A stretch of DNA of 64,000 nucleotides from Myotis daubentonii (GCF_963259705.1 NC_081842.1:90758433-90822432), one strand, 5' to 3'. Positions 44,373 through 56,403 are shown, counted from the first letter of the stretch. Notes: generated by a model not told the origin, from the sequence alone. A program made the numbers and translations.

Positions 44373-45409
44373 TACATTTTAGAATTGAAGAACTGCAGTT
44401 TAAAAGAAGTATTTTCTTTTTTCAGTATATATTGTAAATCTGTGAGTACATGTATTTTCTTTTGAGGAAAATAGCTTGTTTTATTTTAAGGAAAATAACT
44501 GTACATGCCATTGTGAATATATATTATTTGGATTCCCAAACTCTGGTTAGGTAGCCAAGAGATCTGATAGTGTTTCCCAAGATCATTTCTGCCTAAGATG
44601 GAAGATAACTCTTCATGAAATATTGGTCCCTTGTTCAAATCAATTAGTATTCCTAATTTGTATCAAGATTGCATGTTTGATTAAGTGAACCCAATCCTCA
44701 TCATATGATTACCCTATCTTAGAAAAAAACAGATTCCCACAAAATAATTTTGAATTCTATTCTGCCAGTGTGTTTGTTTGTTTGCTTTTAGTTTATTTTG
44801 TTTCAATTTGGCCAAAATGAGAAAACACAAAAGTAGTGATTTAAATTAATGAGCTTTATGCCACACGCACACATTATTACTGCTTTCATTTCACTAAAAG
44901 AATGTCATACTGAATTAGAGATAAGAATCAAATGTAGTAATTTTTAATCTGTTATATTCAAAATAGAACCAACAGAAATATATAATTGAGTTTTATAAGT
45001 TTTTATGACTTTTAGAATGTTTTCAGTTATTATTAAAATGTTTTTCAATATGTTTCTCCTCCCTGAATTAATTAGATATATGAAGTTTTGTTATGAAAAT
45101 TAATAAGATATATAAGAACTATTTTAAATAAAGACATATATATATATACTATTTCTCTTCTAATAAAGTTTAAAACTTTTCCTTTACTTTTATTTCTGTT
45201 CAACAGTACAATATAGTTGTGTTTTTCTATGAGCTAACATGTTGACAAGATCAGAACTGCTATACTAGTTTTTTTGTGTTTTGGTTTGAGGTTTTCATGA
45301 GAATGAATATGAAGAATAATAAAATATTTTAAATCTGTTACAAATATTTAGAGGAAATTATTTTTATTTAATTAATGGTGTTCTTTATTTTTGCTAAATG
45401 TTTCAACTG
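44373..45409. other. No recognised feature
   Basis: AT-rich. Small TTTG and ATAT runs only. Confidence 0.5.
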
Positions 45410-45700
45410 TATTTTGGAAAGATTTCTTATTCTCTCAAATCTGTCCATTTCTCCTTGATGTTATCACTATTAACTCTTTGCCTCTAGACCAATTTACAAG
45501 TATTTCTTTCTGGTCTACTTCAATTTTCCATAAAATTCAACTTGTCTTTTTGTCATCTATATTAATCTCTTCTAATTTATTTTTTCAAATATCCAATAAT
45601 CTCCTTCAAAGTATAAATGTGATAATAGCCCACCATCCCCATACTTACCGCCCCACCCCCTTTAAAGCCCCTTAATGCTTCACATTGTTCTTAGAATTAA
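45410..45700 (+). repeat. L2 LINE relic
   Basis: TTCTCTCAAATCTGTCCATT, CTCTTTGCCTCTAGACC and a CCTTAATGCTTCACATT block match L2 in order. An L1 fragment follows directly. Confidence 0.6.
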
Positions 45701-46425
45701 AAAACAAAACAAAACAAAATAGAACAAACATAACACTGGGTAAAAAAACCTTCAAGGCACTGTGTAGGACATTATATGTAGAAAACTATAGAAATAATAA
45801 ATTATTTCTGTAAAGTTGTAGAACACAAAATCCATACACAAAAAATTAGCTGCCTTTCTATACACCAATGAATGTCAGAAAGAGAAATTAAGAGAGCAAT
45901 TCTATTTACAATTGTATCCAAAAGAATAAAATCCTTATAAATAAATGTAACCTAGGAATGCAAGACCTATACACTGAAAACTATAAGATACTGATGCAAG
46001 AAATTGAAAAAGACACAAATAAATGAAAAGATCTTCTGTGTTCTTGGATTGGAATGATTAATATTGTTTAAATGTACATATTACTCAAAGTGATCAAGAT
46101 ATTCACTGCAATCCCTATCAAAATTCCAATGGCATTTTTTACAGAAATAAAAAGTACAATCTTAAAATTTGTATGGAACTACATAACCCTCATAGCCAAC
46201 AGAACACATTCTGATTTTAAACAGTATTACATAGTTATAGTAATCAAAAGAGTATTGTATTAGCCTAAAAAAAGACACCTAGATAAAGAGAACAGAGCAC
46301 AGATCCTAGAAATAAAGTTATGCATTTGTGGTCAATTAATTTTCAAAAAAAGAGCCAAGAACATACAATGAGAAAATTATAGTCTCTTTAATAATTGTTG
46401 ATGGGAAAGCTGGAATGCCACATGG
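45701..46425 (+). mobile_element. L1 LINE ORF2 fragment (plus), left part
   Basis: Sense L1 ORF2 sequence: GAAAACTATAAGATACTGAT, CACTGCAATCCCTATCAAAA (encoding [18 protein letters not shown] residues), GAATGATTAATATTGTTT. Many stops. It continues after the GAAA/GGAA tract at 46719. Confidence 0.88.
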
Positions 46426-46427
46426 AG

Positions 46428-46501
<74 letters not shown>

Positions 46502-46556
46502 GAAGGAAGGAAGGAAGGAAGGAAGGAAGGAAGGAAGGAAGGAAGGAAGGAAGGAA

Positions 46557-46618
<62 letters not shown>

Positions 46619-46718
46619 GATGGAGGGAGGGAGGGATTGAGGAAGGAAGGAAGGAAGGAAGGAAGGAAGGAAGGAAGGAAGGAAGGAAGGAAGGAAGGAA
46701 GGAAGGAAGGAAGGAAGA
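46426..46718. repeat. (GAAA)n(GGAA)n(GAAA)n(GGAA)n tract
   Basis: About 290 bp of alternating blocks: GAAA to about 46500, GGAA to 46560, GAAA to 46618, a GGGA patch, then GGAA to 46714. The frames of 81-175 aa across it are lysine/arginine/glutamate repeat artefacts. Confidence 0.98.
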
Positions 46719-46855
46719 AGCTGTCTTACACCATACACAAAAATCAATTCAAATGGATTAAAGACTTGAACATAAGATCCAATATCATAAAACTAAAAGA
46801 AACCATAGTTAGTAAGTTATTTGATATTAGTTCTGGGAACAATTTTTGGATATAT
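46719..46855 (+). mobile_element. L1 LINE ORF2 fragment (plus), right part
   Basis: TACACCATACACAAAAATCA, ATTCAAATGGATTAAAGACT, and CATAAAACTAAAAGAAACC continue L1 ORF2 past the tetranucleotide tract. Confidence 0.85.
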
Positions 46856-47739
46856 GTCCTCTCATTTTATCCCTGGCTCCCATTGTTTCCTATATTGGAA
46901 ACTATATGGCTTTCTTTTAGTCACCTGCAGCCATTCCCTTGATTTGGGAAGTTTTTCCCTATCTTCTTGGCCTACTTAGTTCTGACTAGTTCAGCTCTCT
47001 CATAACTATCACTTACTTTAATAAATCTTCCTTGTAGTCTTTTTTGACTATGATAAATTTCCCTAAAATCATATCTCATACTACTTTGCTATTGTTCCAC
47101 AATAGCAAATTTGCATTCCTACAAATGAATATTTGGTTAATCTCTATATCTTTTACTAAATGGCAATTACTAGTTCTCAATTAATTCCACATTTCTAAAT
47201 CCAATGGTAAGTGCTCAGTTTTCATTTATTAAGAACATTTAACTCAGTCGAACAACACTTCCTTTTTGAAAACACTTTCTTCACTTACTTTTAATTCTTA
47301 TTTGAGTTCTTTGCTTATATTTTATCATCTGTTTGATCTCTTTAACTTCTGGATACTTGAGAACTCAGTCTTAATGTTTTTGATTTCTTCTTTCACTATA
47401 CTCATACCTTAGGTGAGTTCATCCAATCTCATAGCTTTATGCACTGTCAATTGACAGTGATTTCCAGGTCTTTATCTACAGTGTAAAACTTTCTCCTAAA
47501 TTGTATATCCATAGACAATTTCTACTTGCTATCTTCACTTTTAACAGTGTTTCCAACTTTACATATTGAAAGTTTAGCTCTCATTATTTTACCATGTTTC
47601 TCCCAGTCTTCTCCATCTTGTAAATGTAACTTTGTCTTTTCACTTTTTTAGACAAAAACAAAGAAATAAAACATTGAAATCACCCACACTTCATCTTTTA
47701 TATCATATCTCACTTCCAGTCAGCAAATTTGAGTAGGTG
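46856..47739. other. Weak L2-like sequence, otherwise unrecognised
   Basis: 46856-47060 has some L2-like phrases (TTTCCTATATTGGAAACT). The rest is AT-rich without a gene. Confidence 0.35.
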
Positions 47740-48334
47740 TAATTTCAAAAGACCACTTATCATCATCTTTATTGCTACAACTCTACTCCTACGACTGTCA
47801 TCTGTCCCCTGGTTTCTTTGAAAAGTGTACTAACATCTCTTACTGCAGTTTATTATCACCAGAGCAGCCAAACTGATCATGTTGAAGCTAAATCATCATG
47901 TCTCTCTTCTGCTCATTATTCCAGTGTTTTGTTGTTGTTATTTCTGTTATTTGTTTGTTTGTTTTTAATCTCAATTGGAACAAAACAGAAATCCTTATAT
48001 GACGTGGGACCTCAATGCCTGTATGACCTTCTCCCCTGTTTGCTCTCCTAGGTTCAGGCTTTTCTAGCCACACAGGGCTGTTCAATGTCCCTTGAATAAA
48101 CTGTACCCTTACTGCCTTTAGTCCTTTTATCTTTGTGATTCCTCTTTTTTGGATAGTTCTCCAAGGTATCTGCATGGCTTGCTTCCTCGCCATCAATTTC
48201 CTCATCAAATATTTCTTTTCCTAATCTCCCTGATCAACATTAGAACTACTTCCCTTCTGTACTATGTCCAAGCATTTTTATCTCGCCCTTTGACTTTATT
48301 TTTTCTTCATAATGCCTATCACATTGTAACACTC
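47740..48334 (+). repeat. L2 LINE relic, cut by Helitrons
   Basis: CAGAGCAGCCAAACTGATCA, CATGTCTCTCTTCTGCTC, TTTGTGATTCCTC, TAATGCCTATCACATTG follow the L2 3' order. It stops at the Helitron at 48335. Confidence 0.7.
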
Positions 48335-49689
48335 CTAGAGGCCCAGTGCATGAATGCATGCATGGGTGGGGTCCAGCCAGCCTGGCCCCAATCCCGGCAG
48401 ATTGGGGGTGGGCCTGTCAGGAGGAGGAGATGGCAGGAAGGGGCTGTGGGTGATCGGATGGCGGGCCCACCACTGATTGGGGTTAGGGGAATAATTGGGG
48501 TGGAGCCAGCCATGGGTAGGGACTGTGGATGGTGGGCCAGCTGGCCCCGCCCCCAAGTGGGGTGGGGAGTGCCAATCAGGGGCCAGAAGCCTGGGGGAGG
48601 GGCCATGGGTTGTTGGCCAGTTGGCCCTGCTCCTGATAGGGGTGGGGGGCTGATCTGGGGTGGGGCCAGCTGGGAGAGGGGCTGCAGGAGGTTGGCCAAC
48701 CAGCCCAGCACCCTATTGGGGTGGAGAGTGCGATTAGGGGTGGGCCAGCAGGGGGAGTGGTTGCAGGCCTATTGTGGTGGGGCTGGCTGATTGGGGGCGG
48801 GGCTGGCAGGGGTGGGGGGAAGGGAAGGGGTGTTTGGCAGGCAGCCCTGCTCTTGATCAGGGTGGAAGAGTCTGATTAGGGGCAGGCCTGCAGCGGGGAG
48901 GGCCTGAGAGGTTGGCCAGCCAGCCCCTCCCCATGATCAGCCGGTTTGCTGGCCATAGTGGGCATCATAGCGACTGGTCTTTATGATTTGTTATGGCCGT
49001 TACAGTCACTGGCTTTTTATATATATACTAGGGGCCCGGTGCACAAAATTCGTGCACTGGGTGTGGGGGTGGGGGGAGTGTCCCTCAGACCAGCCTGCCC
49101 CCTCTCACATACTGGGAGCCCTCAGGCGTTGACCCCCATCACCCTCCAATCGCAGGATCGGCCCCTTGCCCAGGCCTGACGCCTCTGGCCTAGGCGTCCG
49201 GCCCGGGCAGCGGGGAACTGCAGTGGCAGCGGGGGGTGCAGCGATCGCGCGGGCTCCGCCCCTGCCCCTGCAGGATGCCTCTGGCTGAGGTGTCCAGCCC
49301 GGGCAGCGGGGACCCACAGCTGCAGCGGCCCCGTGATCGTGGGCTTCGCTTTAGGCCCAGGCAAGGGACCCCTAGCTCCTGGGACTGCCAGCTTCGACCG
49401 TGCCCAGCTCCCATCGCTGGCTCCACCCCTACTTCCTGCTATCAGTGGCCAGGGCGGCAAAGGCACCTGATTCTCCGATCATGGCTGGGGGGCAGGGCAA
49501 AGGCGGCCCTGGGGCCATTGTGTCTACATATGCAAATTAACCCCCATCTTGTTGACAGTTAACTGCCAATCTTAGTTGGCAGTTAACTGCCAATCTTGGC
49601 AGTTAATTTGCATATAGCCCTGATTAGCCAGTGAAAAGGGTATCGTCGTACGCCAATTACCATTTTTCTCTTTTATTAGTGTTGATAGA
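48335..49689 (-). mobile_element. Helitron (minus), interrupted by a second Helitron
   Basis: 3' end at the left (CTAGAGGCCCAGTGCATG, hairpin degraded by a GCATGCATG change). The 5' end at the right is split: GGCTTTTTATATATATA (to 49027), then TAGA (49686-49689) after the second Helitron. Rejoining across the insert gives the normal TCTATATATATA-type terminus. The middle holds about six degenerate tandem units of about 78 bp, each built around TTGGCCAG-GGCCC and GGGGTGGGG. Large open frames here (up to 213 aa) are compositional. Confidence 0.85.
49028..49685 (-). mobile_element. Helitron (minus) nested in the 5' end of another
   Basis: 658 bp, same family as 14680-15252: CTAGGGGCCCGGTGCAC at the left (3' end, hairpin GTGCACAAAATTCGTGCAC) and TTTTTCTCTTTTATTAGTG, then TTGA at the right (5' end). 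Flanking A (49027) and T (49686) are correct. It carries GTTAACTGCCAATCTTAGTT repeats. Confidence 0.92.
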
Positions 49690-50092
49690 TTATTAGTGTA
49701 TAACTTACTTAATTTTACTAATATATTTGCAGCAATTTCTGTCAATGTTGGGTGAAGGAATTAGTGAAAAAATGAATGAATGAGAGCCCCTAAAGTCCCA
49801 TTATCCTAGCACACTACAGACATTCAATAAAATTTTATCAAAAATAAAAGAACATACTTTTTTTCTCCTTACTCAAGAATGTTTAGTAAAAAAACAAAAC
49901 ACAAAACAAACAAAAACTTCAAAGATATCTTATTACAAGATAATTCCATGCACATAGATCATTGGCATGGGCTTAGAACATCGGTCACATTTTATTCATT
50001 ACTGATTATCAAGTTTCTATTCTGTAATTATGACATTTAATTAATAGCTATTTACATATGGATATCAGTTATTTTTTGTTTGTTTGTTAGTT
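49690..50092. other. No recognised feature
   Basis: AT-rich. A weak L2-tail-like phrase (CATTCAATAAAATTTTATC) could be the continuation of the L2 cut by the Helitrons. Confidence 0.4.
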
Positions 50093-50330
50093 TCATAATG
50101 TTTTTACTGATTTTTAGAGAGAAAGGGAGATGGAGAGAGAGAGAGAGAGAGAAACATTGATGTGAGAGTGAAACATCGATGTGAGAGTGAAACATTAATA
50201 GGATGCCTCCTGCAAACTCCCTATCCAGGAGTAAGCATGAAACCTGGGCATGTGCCCTGACTGGCAATGGAACCATCAGCCTTTCAGTGCACAGGAACAT
50301 GCCCAAAGAACTGAGCATACTGGCCAGGAT
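50093..50330 (-). mobile_element. Ves-type SINE (minus strand)
   Basis: TTTTTACTGATTTTTAGAG, GA tract, then a 19-bp unit GAAACATTGATGTGAGAGT repeated about three times (50149-50195), and a degraded reversed head ending CATACTGGCCAGG. Confidence 0.88.
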
Positions 50331-50466
50331 TCGGTTGTTTTAAAATTCCTTACAGATGTCCTTTGATTCTTAAAACTATATATAGTTAGTGATATTAATA
50401 GTTTCATCCCTATTTACTGATATGAAGACTGAAAAGCAAGTAAGTGGTAAAGTAAAAACTGACATC

Positions 50467-50804
50467 CAGGCAGTCCTCAGGTTATGTCGGACTCGATGTA
50501 CATCGTTTCATGGTTATGTCGCTATCTCCCATTTATTTATAAAAAAAAAAATGTTCCATCATTTCAACATATGTACATATGTGCTTTATGTTTTTTATTA
50601 TGTATTTACCACAGGTAAAGATCAAGAATTGTTATCTTTCTTTTAATTTTTTTTTTTACTGTTTCACTTCATGACTTCTGTGTATGTGCTCCACGTGAGT
50701 GACATGGGTGCTTATGTAGGGGGGTTCTGACTTAGGGTGAAAATTGCGTTATGTCATGAGTAGGAACGGATCTGCGACATAACCCATAACCTGAGGATCT
50801 ACTG
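50467..50804. mobile_element. Tigger-like (TcMar) MITE
   Basis: 338 bp with imperfect terminal inverted repeats: CAGGCAGTCCTCAGGTTATG at the left and CATAACCTGAGGATCTACTG at the right. TA follows the right end. TC stands where TA would be on the left. The interior is AT-rich and no transposase is present. Confidence 0.7.
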
Positions 50805-52164
50805 TACTCTGATATCCTTCACCAAAGCTTTGAACAGTACAATTTGCTCATGGTAAATATTTTATAATATGATGTCAGGTCAAATGAATTTTTCCATTAA
50901 AAGTATATACCTATAACTCCATCTGATTTGAAACATGAAATGGGATTTATTTTTAGTCTAATGTAACTATTGGCCTTACATAACTTTTTTTGAAAATTCC
51001 CCTAAATGCCCAACTGCTACACATTAATCACTGTATTTCTCATTATTATGATTTTTTCTGTTTCAAAACCTGTAAGAAGCCTCCAACCTTGGGCTTTTAA
51101 TGGCAGACTTTCTAAAACCCCACCCCACAGCTATACAATAAGCACAAACCAATTTTATTAACATAATAGAATGACATGAAACAACAGAATGCATTGAGTC
51201 CCTGAAGATCCTGCCTTTGGGATGAGATGCACTTAGATAGAATAAAAAGCACTGCAATGACTTATTTATAATGGAAATTGGGACATAAACTTATGATAGC
51301 AACGCTTAAACTAATTTTTAATCACTGCACAAAATTTACTCTGTTTTGGTGGCAAATGAGTTATGTTTATACACATGTCCACAGGAAAGCTCAAGCCTGT
51401 ATTTGCATTTCAAAAAGAAAGGAGTGAGCAAAATGAAGTTCCATTAAATCAAGTGAAAAATTATATTTGTTTAGATTTGCAAATGGAGTATCTAGAGGGG
51501 TTGTTCCATCCTGTCCCACATCAGTTTGTACTGTACAACATTAATGTGGACAGTTACACCAGAGTAAATAATGAAATATTCTATAAAGCAACTACATGGC
51601 AAAACCCCTATACAGTGAGAAATAAAAATCAGAAACCACATCAAATAAAGTTTCACTTTAAAAACTAAAATTATGTATATTTTGACCTACTGATTCATCT
51701 TGTCATAAAATTTTCAAGAACACACTTTTTAACCCTGTTACCCTCTTCTAAGTTTAGCATTTTACATTAGCTATGACTAAAACATTACTCATCTTATTGA
51801 GAAACTAATTACCTCCTCACTTTCCCAAGAGGGAATAAGTAAAATTAACATATGATAAAAGGATAAGGGACCTGAAAGAAAAAGAAGAAAAATAAAACAA
51901 GTCTGGGAGAATATTTTTTTGTCAGCAATGTACCCAACTTGGTAGGTCCAATTTATTTGTTTCTGATAGCTCATCATCTTTCTACTTTACCCCCATTCCA
52001 ACCCGAGTCCTGCCTGGGTGGATGAGACATAGGTAAAAACATTTAAATTAATAAGACTTAGGTGACTGGTAATACTGATTAATCTGGCAACTTTAGAAAT
52101 TTTAAAAGATACAAAGCTTGATCTCAGGAATCATTAGGTCTGATTTTGAATTGTGATCCTGCCT
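50805..52164. other. No recognised feature
   Basis: AT-rich. The 101-codon plus-strand frame at 51363-51668 has no recognisable domain and AT-driven composition. I do not call it a gene. Confidence 0.5.
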
Positions 52165-52365
52165 TCTATTCAGTTTGGAAACGTAAAACAAATTTATTAA
52201 CCCTTTGCTTTATTTCCTCATTTTTAAAAAATGAGAATAATAACAGTATTTACCTCAAATTGTTTTGAAGGTATTAAATTAGGAAACATATAAAATATTG
52301 AGTGTAATGTCTAGCACACAGTAAACATTCAAGAAATGTTAACTGTTATAATTATTATTGTTATC
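52165..52365 (+). repeat. MIR SINE relic
   Basis: MIR order preserved: CTTTATTTCCTCATTTTTAA, AATGAGAATAATAACAG, TACCTCAAATTGTTTTGAAG, TGTCTAGCACACAGTAAACA, TTAACTGTTATAATTATTAT. Confidence 0.8.
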
Positions 52366-53012
52366 CATTCTTTTCAAAGTTAAAAAAATGCTGTAGCTAC
52401 AAATTATATCTTTAAAAATGTTACTACATTATCATATATAGCAATGTCTCTGCCACTTTTCCTAGAGAAGTGAGAAGCACAAGATGATAGATTAAGCAAA
52501 TCTCAGCCAAGTCCACCTGGAGCCCTTAGTGAATATGTTATAGAAACATAATATGCTTTTAAATTCTCTGACATACTGTATATCTAATATTCACAACATG
52601 TTTTCTTATATCAGCTTGCCTTGCATGGGACAAATAAACATAAGCTTTAATAACTGTTTCTTGATGAGTTATTTTTTATGAAGATTTTATAGCTATTATG
52701 CAAGAATTTCCTCACACTTTTTAAAATTAAAATCTAAACATAGTTTCAACAAAAGGAGTTAAGTGATGTATTCAAAATAAATTATATATAACCTTAGTCC
52801 TCAATTTCTTCACAGAGACAAGTTATTTTTACATTTTAAGTATTATATAAACCACTCTGTGACAATTTTTCTTCATTTTTTTCCTTTCTGACATTGGGTT
52901 GAAATTCCTTAATGATATCATTTATACAGTTTGGTTTTTGATATTTTAATGTGAAGAAAGAAAATATACTAATATACCTAGTGGACTATGCACATTATGT
53001 TTTATGTGTTTA
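52366..53012. other. No recognised feature
   Basis: AT-rich sequence up to the Helitron. Confidence 0.5.
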
Positions 53013-53675
53013 CTAGAGGCCCGGTGCACAAAATTTGTGCACGGGGAGGGGGATTCCTCAGCCCAGCCTGCACCCTCTCACAATCCGGGACCCCTTGGGG
53101 GATGTCCAACTGCCTGTTTACCCCTGCGGGATCAGGCCTAAACTGTCAGTCAGACATCCCTCTAGCAATCCAGGACTGGTGGCTCCTAACCAATCTCCTG
53201 TCTACCTGCCTGATCACTTCTAACCACTCGCCTGCCTGCCTGATGCCCCTAACTGCTTGTTTGCCTGCCTGCCTGATCACCCTAACTGCTTGCCTGATTG
53301 CCCCAACTGCCTCTGCCTGCCTGCCTGATCATCCCTCACCACTCGTCTGCCTGCTTGATGGCCCCTAACTGCTCACCTGCCTGCTTGATTGTCCCTAACT
53401 GCTCACCTGCCTGCCTGATTGCCCGTAACCACCTCTGTCTCAGCCCCCACACCTGGGACCCAGGCTTCCCTCCTCCGGTGGCCACAGGCAACCAGAACCT
53501 AGGCTTCACTCCCTCTGGCTGGCTGCAGGCACCCGGGACCTGGGCTGGTTTTGCCGGGCAGGCACCCGGGACCCTGGGTGGCACCACCTGGGCCCCGGCT
53601 TTGTCAGGAAGGATGTCCAGAATGATATCTGGTCTATCCAATCTAATTAGCATATTACCCTTTTATTAGTATAGA
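53013..53675 (-). mobile_element. Non-autonomous Helitron (minus), complete
   Basis: 663 bp. 3' end CTAGAGGCCCGGTGCACAAA with hairpin GTGCACAAAATTTGTGCAC. The 5' end on the minus strand is TCTATACTAATAAAAGGG. Flanking A (53012) and T (53676) are correct. It contains a CTGCCTGCCTGATC-based tandem repeat of about 30 bp at 53200-53435, which generates long frames in all readings. Confidence 0.95.
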
Positions 53676-53676
53676 T

Positions 53677-53891
53677 CAGCCGTGGGCAAACTACGGCCCA
53701 CTGGCTGGATCCGGCCTGTTTGAAATGAATAAAACTAAAAAAAAAAAAAAGACCGTACCCTTTTATGTAATGATGTTTACTTTGAATTTATATTAGTTCA
53801 CACAAACACTCCATCATGCTTTTGTTCCGGCCCTCCGGTCCAGTTTAAGAACTCATTGTGGCCCTCGAGTCAAAAAGTTTGCCCACCCCTG
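53677..53891. mobile_element. hAT-type MITE with perfect 8-bp target duplication
   Basis: 215 bp. Left end CAGCCGTGGGCAAACTACGG and right end GTTTGCCCACCCCTG are inverted repeats. Flanked by GTATAGAT at 53669-53676 and 53892-53899. The left duplication includes the first seven bases of the adjacent Helitron, so the hAT inserted on the Helitron's 5' boundary. The interior has an A-run and no ORF. Confidence 0.93.
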
Positions 53892-53985
53892 GTATAGATG
53901 ATTAAACATGAACGCATCATAAAGATGAAATACAGCTGATACTCAATAAAAGCTTTAGTTTTTGGGTTTGTCTTTTACATCATGA

Positions 53986-54036
53986 TTTATTTTATTTTAT
54001 TTTATTTTATTTTATTTTATTTTATTTTATTTTATT
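53986..54036. repeat. (TTTTA)n microsatellite
   Basis: About ten pentamer units. Confidence 0.97.
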
Positions 54037-54079
54037 GTGTGTGTTGTTCCACAGACATTCTTTAAATAACAATAGAAAT

Positions 54080-54260
54080 GATAGTAATAAGTACAATTTA
54101 CTGTTTACTGGGCACCTTTCCATAGTTTAATTTCTTTCTATACATTATCCCATATAATTGTCATAATAACTGAATATTGAATTAAATTAATTGAACTGTC
54201 CAGGTGTTCAAATCTAATAAATTGAAAATCAGGATTTGACCTATGTCTGTCAGAGTACAA
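54080..54260 (-). repeat. MIR-type relic (minus)
   Basis: TTTACTGTTTACTGGGCACC, ATACATTATCCCATATAATT and ATCAGGATTTGACC follow the reversed MIR order. Strongly diverged. Confidence 0.55.
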
Positions 54261-56399
54261 AATGGAAATTGTTAGTATATATACTGCATACAAACTGAAA
54301 ATATGTGCCCCAGTTAAGATAAAAATCTTAGAATAGTTTGAACCAATGTCTCAATTTCAACCTCATATATGCATTTCAATTTACCTCCAAGGTATAAGGT
54401 TCACTAGAGACTTTTTATATTTGCACCTATATGAATGCTTTACTTAACAATATTATATATGACTATTACTTAAGTCTAGTAAATTGAAATACTGATTCTT
54501 CTCAAACCACATATATAACTGAACTTTGATTGGTGAGTGTCCTGCATTATCTTTCAATTCTCATGTATAGTGAAAAGAATTATGTTAATTATATTTGAGC
54601 ACTGAAAAATGATTGTGTGATTGAAAGTAATAGCTAACTAGAAATGACATAAAATTTTATCTTTACTATAGTTGCCAAATTTTAAATTCAAAAAAGCCGA
54701 AAAATCAGGTTAGAGACTAAAAAGATACTTACTAGATTGAAAGTATTTAGAAATTTTACAAGATTTTTAAACAACATTAGTCATTAAAATACATGTAGTC
54801 TATATTTATAAGTTTACAATAGCATAAAATGAAATAATTTTATACAAAAAATATAGGAACACTTTATGGTACCTTTTTGTCTACCTCTAACTGTTGATCT
54901 TTTTAAAAATTTACTGTGATATATGAATGTAGAATAGATTGTAGGGTATCAAGGATTGAAGCAGAAGACAAGGTAGGAACTTCTCCAGGCCAGCTCTGAG
55001 AAATAAGTGGTTTGAAGAAGAGAGTTCCATGCAAAAGCTACTATTCTCATGGTAAAAATAGGATGTAATCAGGATAATTTTATCCCCGTCAAAGAAGGGC
55101 AAACTGATAATTAATTGGCTATGGGGGGCATTAAGTCAAAGAAGTTAAAGATGTCTCAATTATTTTAAACTACAAAGTTAGGGAAGTATTTATTCATGAG
55201 AAAACACAGCAAATCCTGAGGCCTCAGATTTGCAAAAGAATAGGTTTCAGTTTTTAGTATTCAGGTGGAAATGTTTAGTAGGGTGAATGGAAATAGCAAA
55301 TAAGAGCTTAGTGGTAGGAACAAGTCAAGAAAAGTATTCATTGAAATCAACTAAGAAACCTTCAGAGAAAGAAGACAGTTAATGGTAGTTGTTTTCCTTT
55401 TGATTGCGAACAAGATAAACCCATCTGGAAAGCTTAATTAAAAGGCCTTCCTCAAGGATAAAAGACCTTCAAAATGCAGCACAATGTGGTCATTCTCTTG
55501 CCCTCTCTTTGTACATCCAGCTTTCTTTTTCTTGATTTAATTAATGTTCTTATTCGGTCTACATACAAAAGACATGGCCACACAGTTTAACAAAACTGAT
55601 TCCCTATCTCTCCTTTTTCTTGCCCCTTTCAGTTTTCTCTCTCTCTCTCTCTCCTTTCTCCCTTCCCAGTTCTAAGTTTTCAGAGGAGGAATTTTATTAG
55701 GTCCTTTGCTTTTCTCTTAATAGTCAACAATGGTGAGAGAAGTTGGTTGTAGATGCATAATCATCTAGAAAAAGACTGCTTTCTTTATTTTGTAGAAGTT
55801 AAAGTTCATCTCTTAAAGGGGATGTGGAGCACTGAACCAACACTGCAATTAGTAATCTTTTCAGGGATCAAAAATATAATCTGAATGAAATCTATATTCC
55901 AGAGCAAGATATAAAAACAGAAAGAGGAGTAAATAAATAAGTAAATACATACATACATACATACATTTTGCATGGAGACACTGAAATAAAAAATCAAGGG
56001 CAAACGAAAATCAAAATAAACAATATATATTCAGCAAAACAAAATGAGTAATATGAAGATTGGGAAACCACCATTGGATTTGAGCACTAAAGATTAATTG
56101 GTAGTCTCCAGAATGAAAGTTTCTGCATAGGTAAGAAAAGCATTAGCTGTTAAATGATTTAATGAAATTCAGACATATTTATAATTTTGTCCTCGGAAAC
56201 CAGGATAATAACCAATATAAAAAAAAATAAGGAGGGAATTAGGACAATTTCCTACACCATTACTAATGAATGGTGACTCTTAGTATATCCTCTCTTTTAA
56301 TGTAAACACCCATAAATTATTTTAAGAGTCTGTTTAAAAATTTTATTGGGAAGTTAATGTCAAAATATTATTAGACTTTGTGTTCTGGAATGTAATTCT

Positions 56400-56403
<4 letters not shown>
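54261..56403. other. No recognised feature
   Basis: AT-rich. A (CATA)n run at 55946-55967. No gene or named repeat. Confidence 0.5.

Noticed and set aside
46388..46942. Open frames of 81-175 codons of Lys/Arg/Glu or Ser/Phe/Leu repeats
   Set aside because: Translation of the GAAA/GGAA microsatellite.
48149..48790. 213-codon open frame, plus strand
   Set aside because: It runs from L2 into the GC-rich Helitron and reads tandem repeats. No domain, and the start lies in an unrelated repeat.
51363..51668. 101-codon open frame, plus strand
   Set aside because: Outside any repeat, but no recognisable domain, no visible exon signals and AT-driven composition. A protein search would be needed to reopen it.
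53200..53435. Short regular repeats that could suggest a CRISPR-like array
   Set aside because: Contiguous degenerate CTGCCTGATC minisatellite within a Helitron in a vertebrate genome. No unique spacers.
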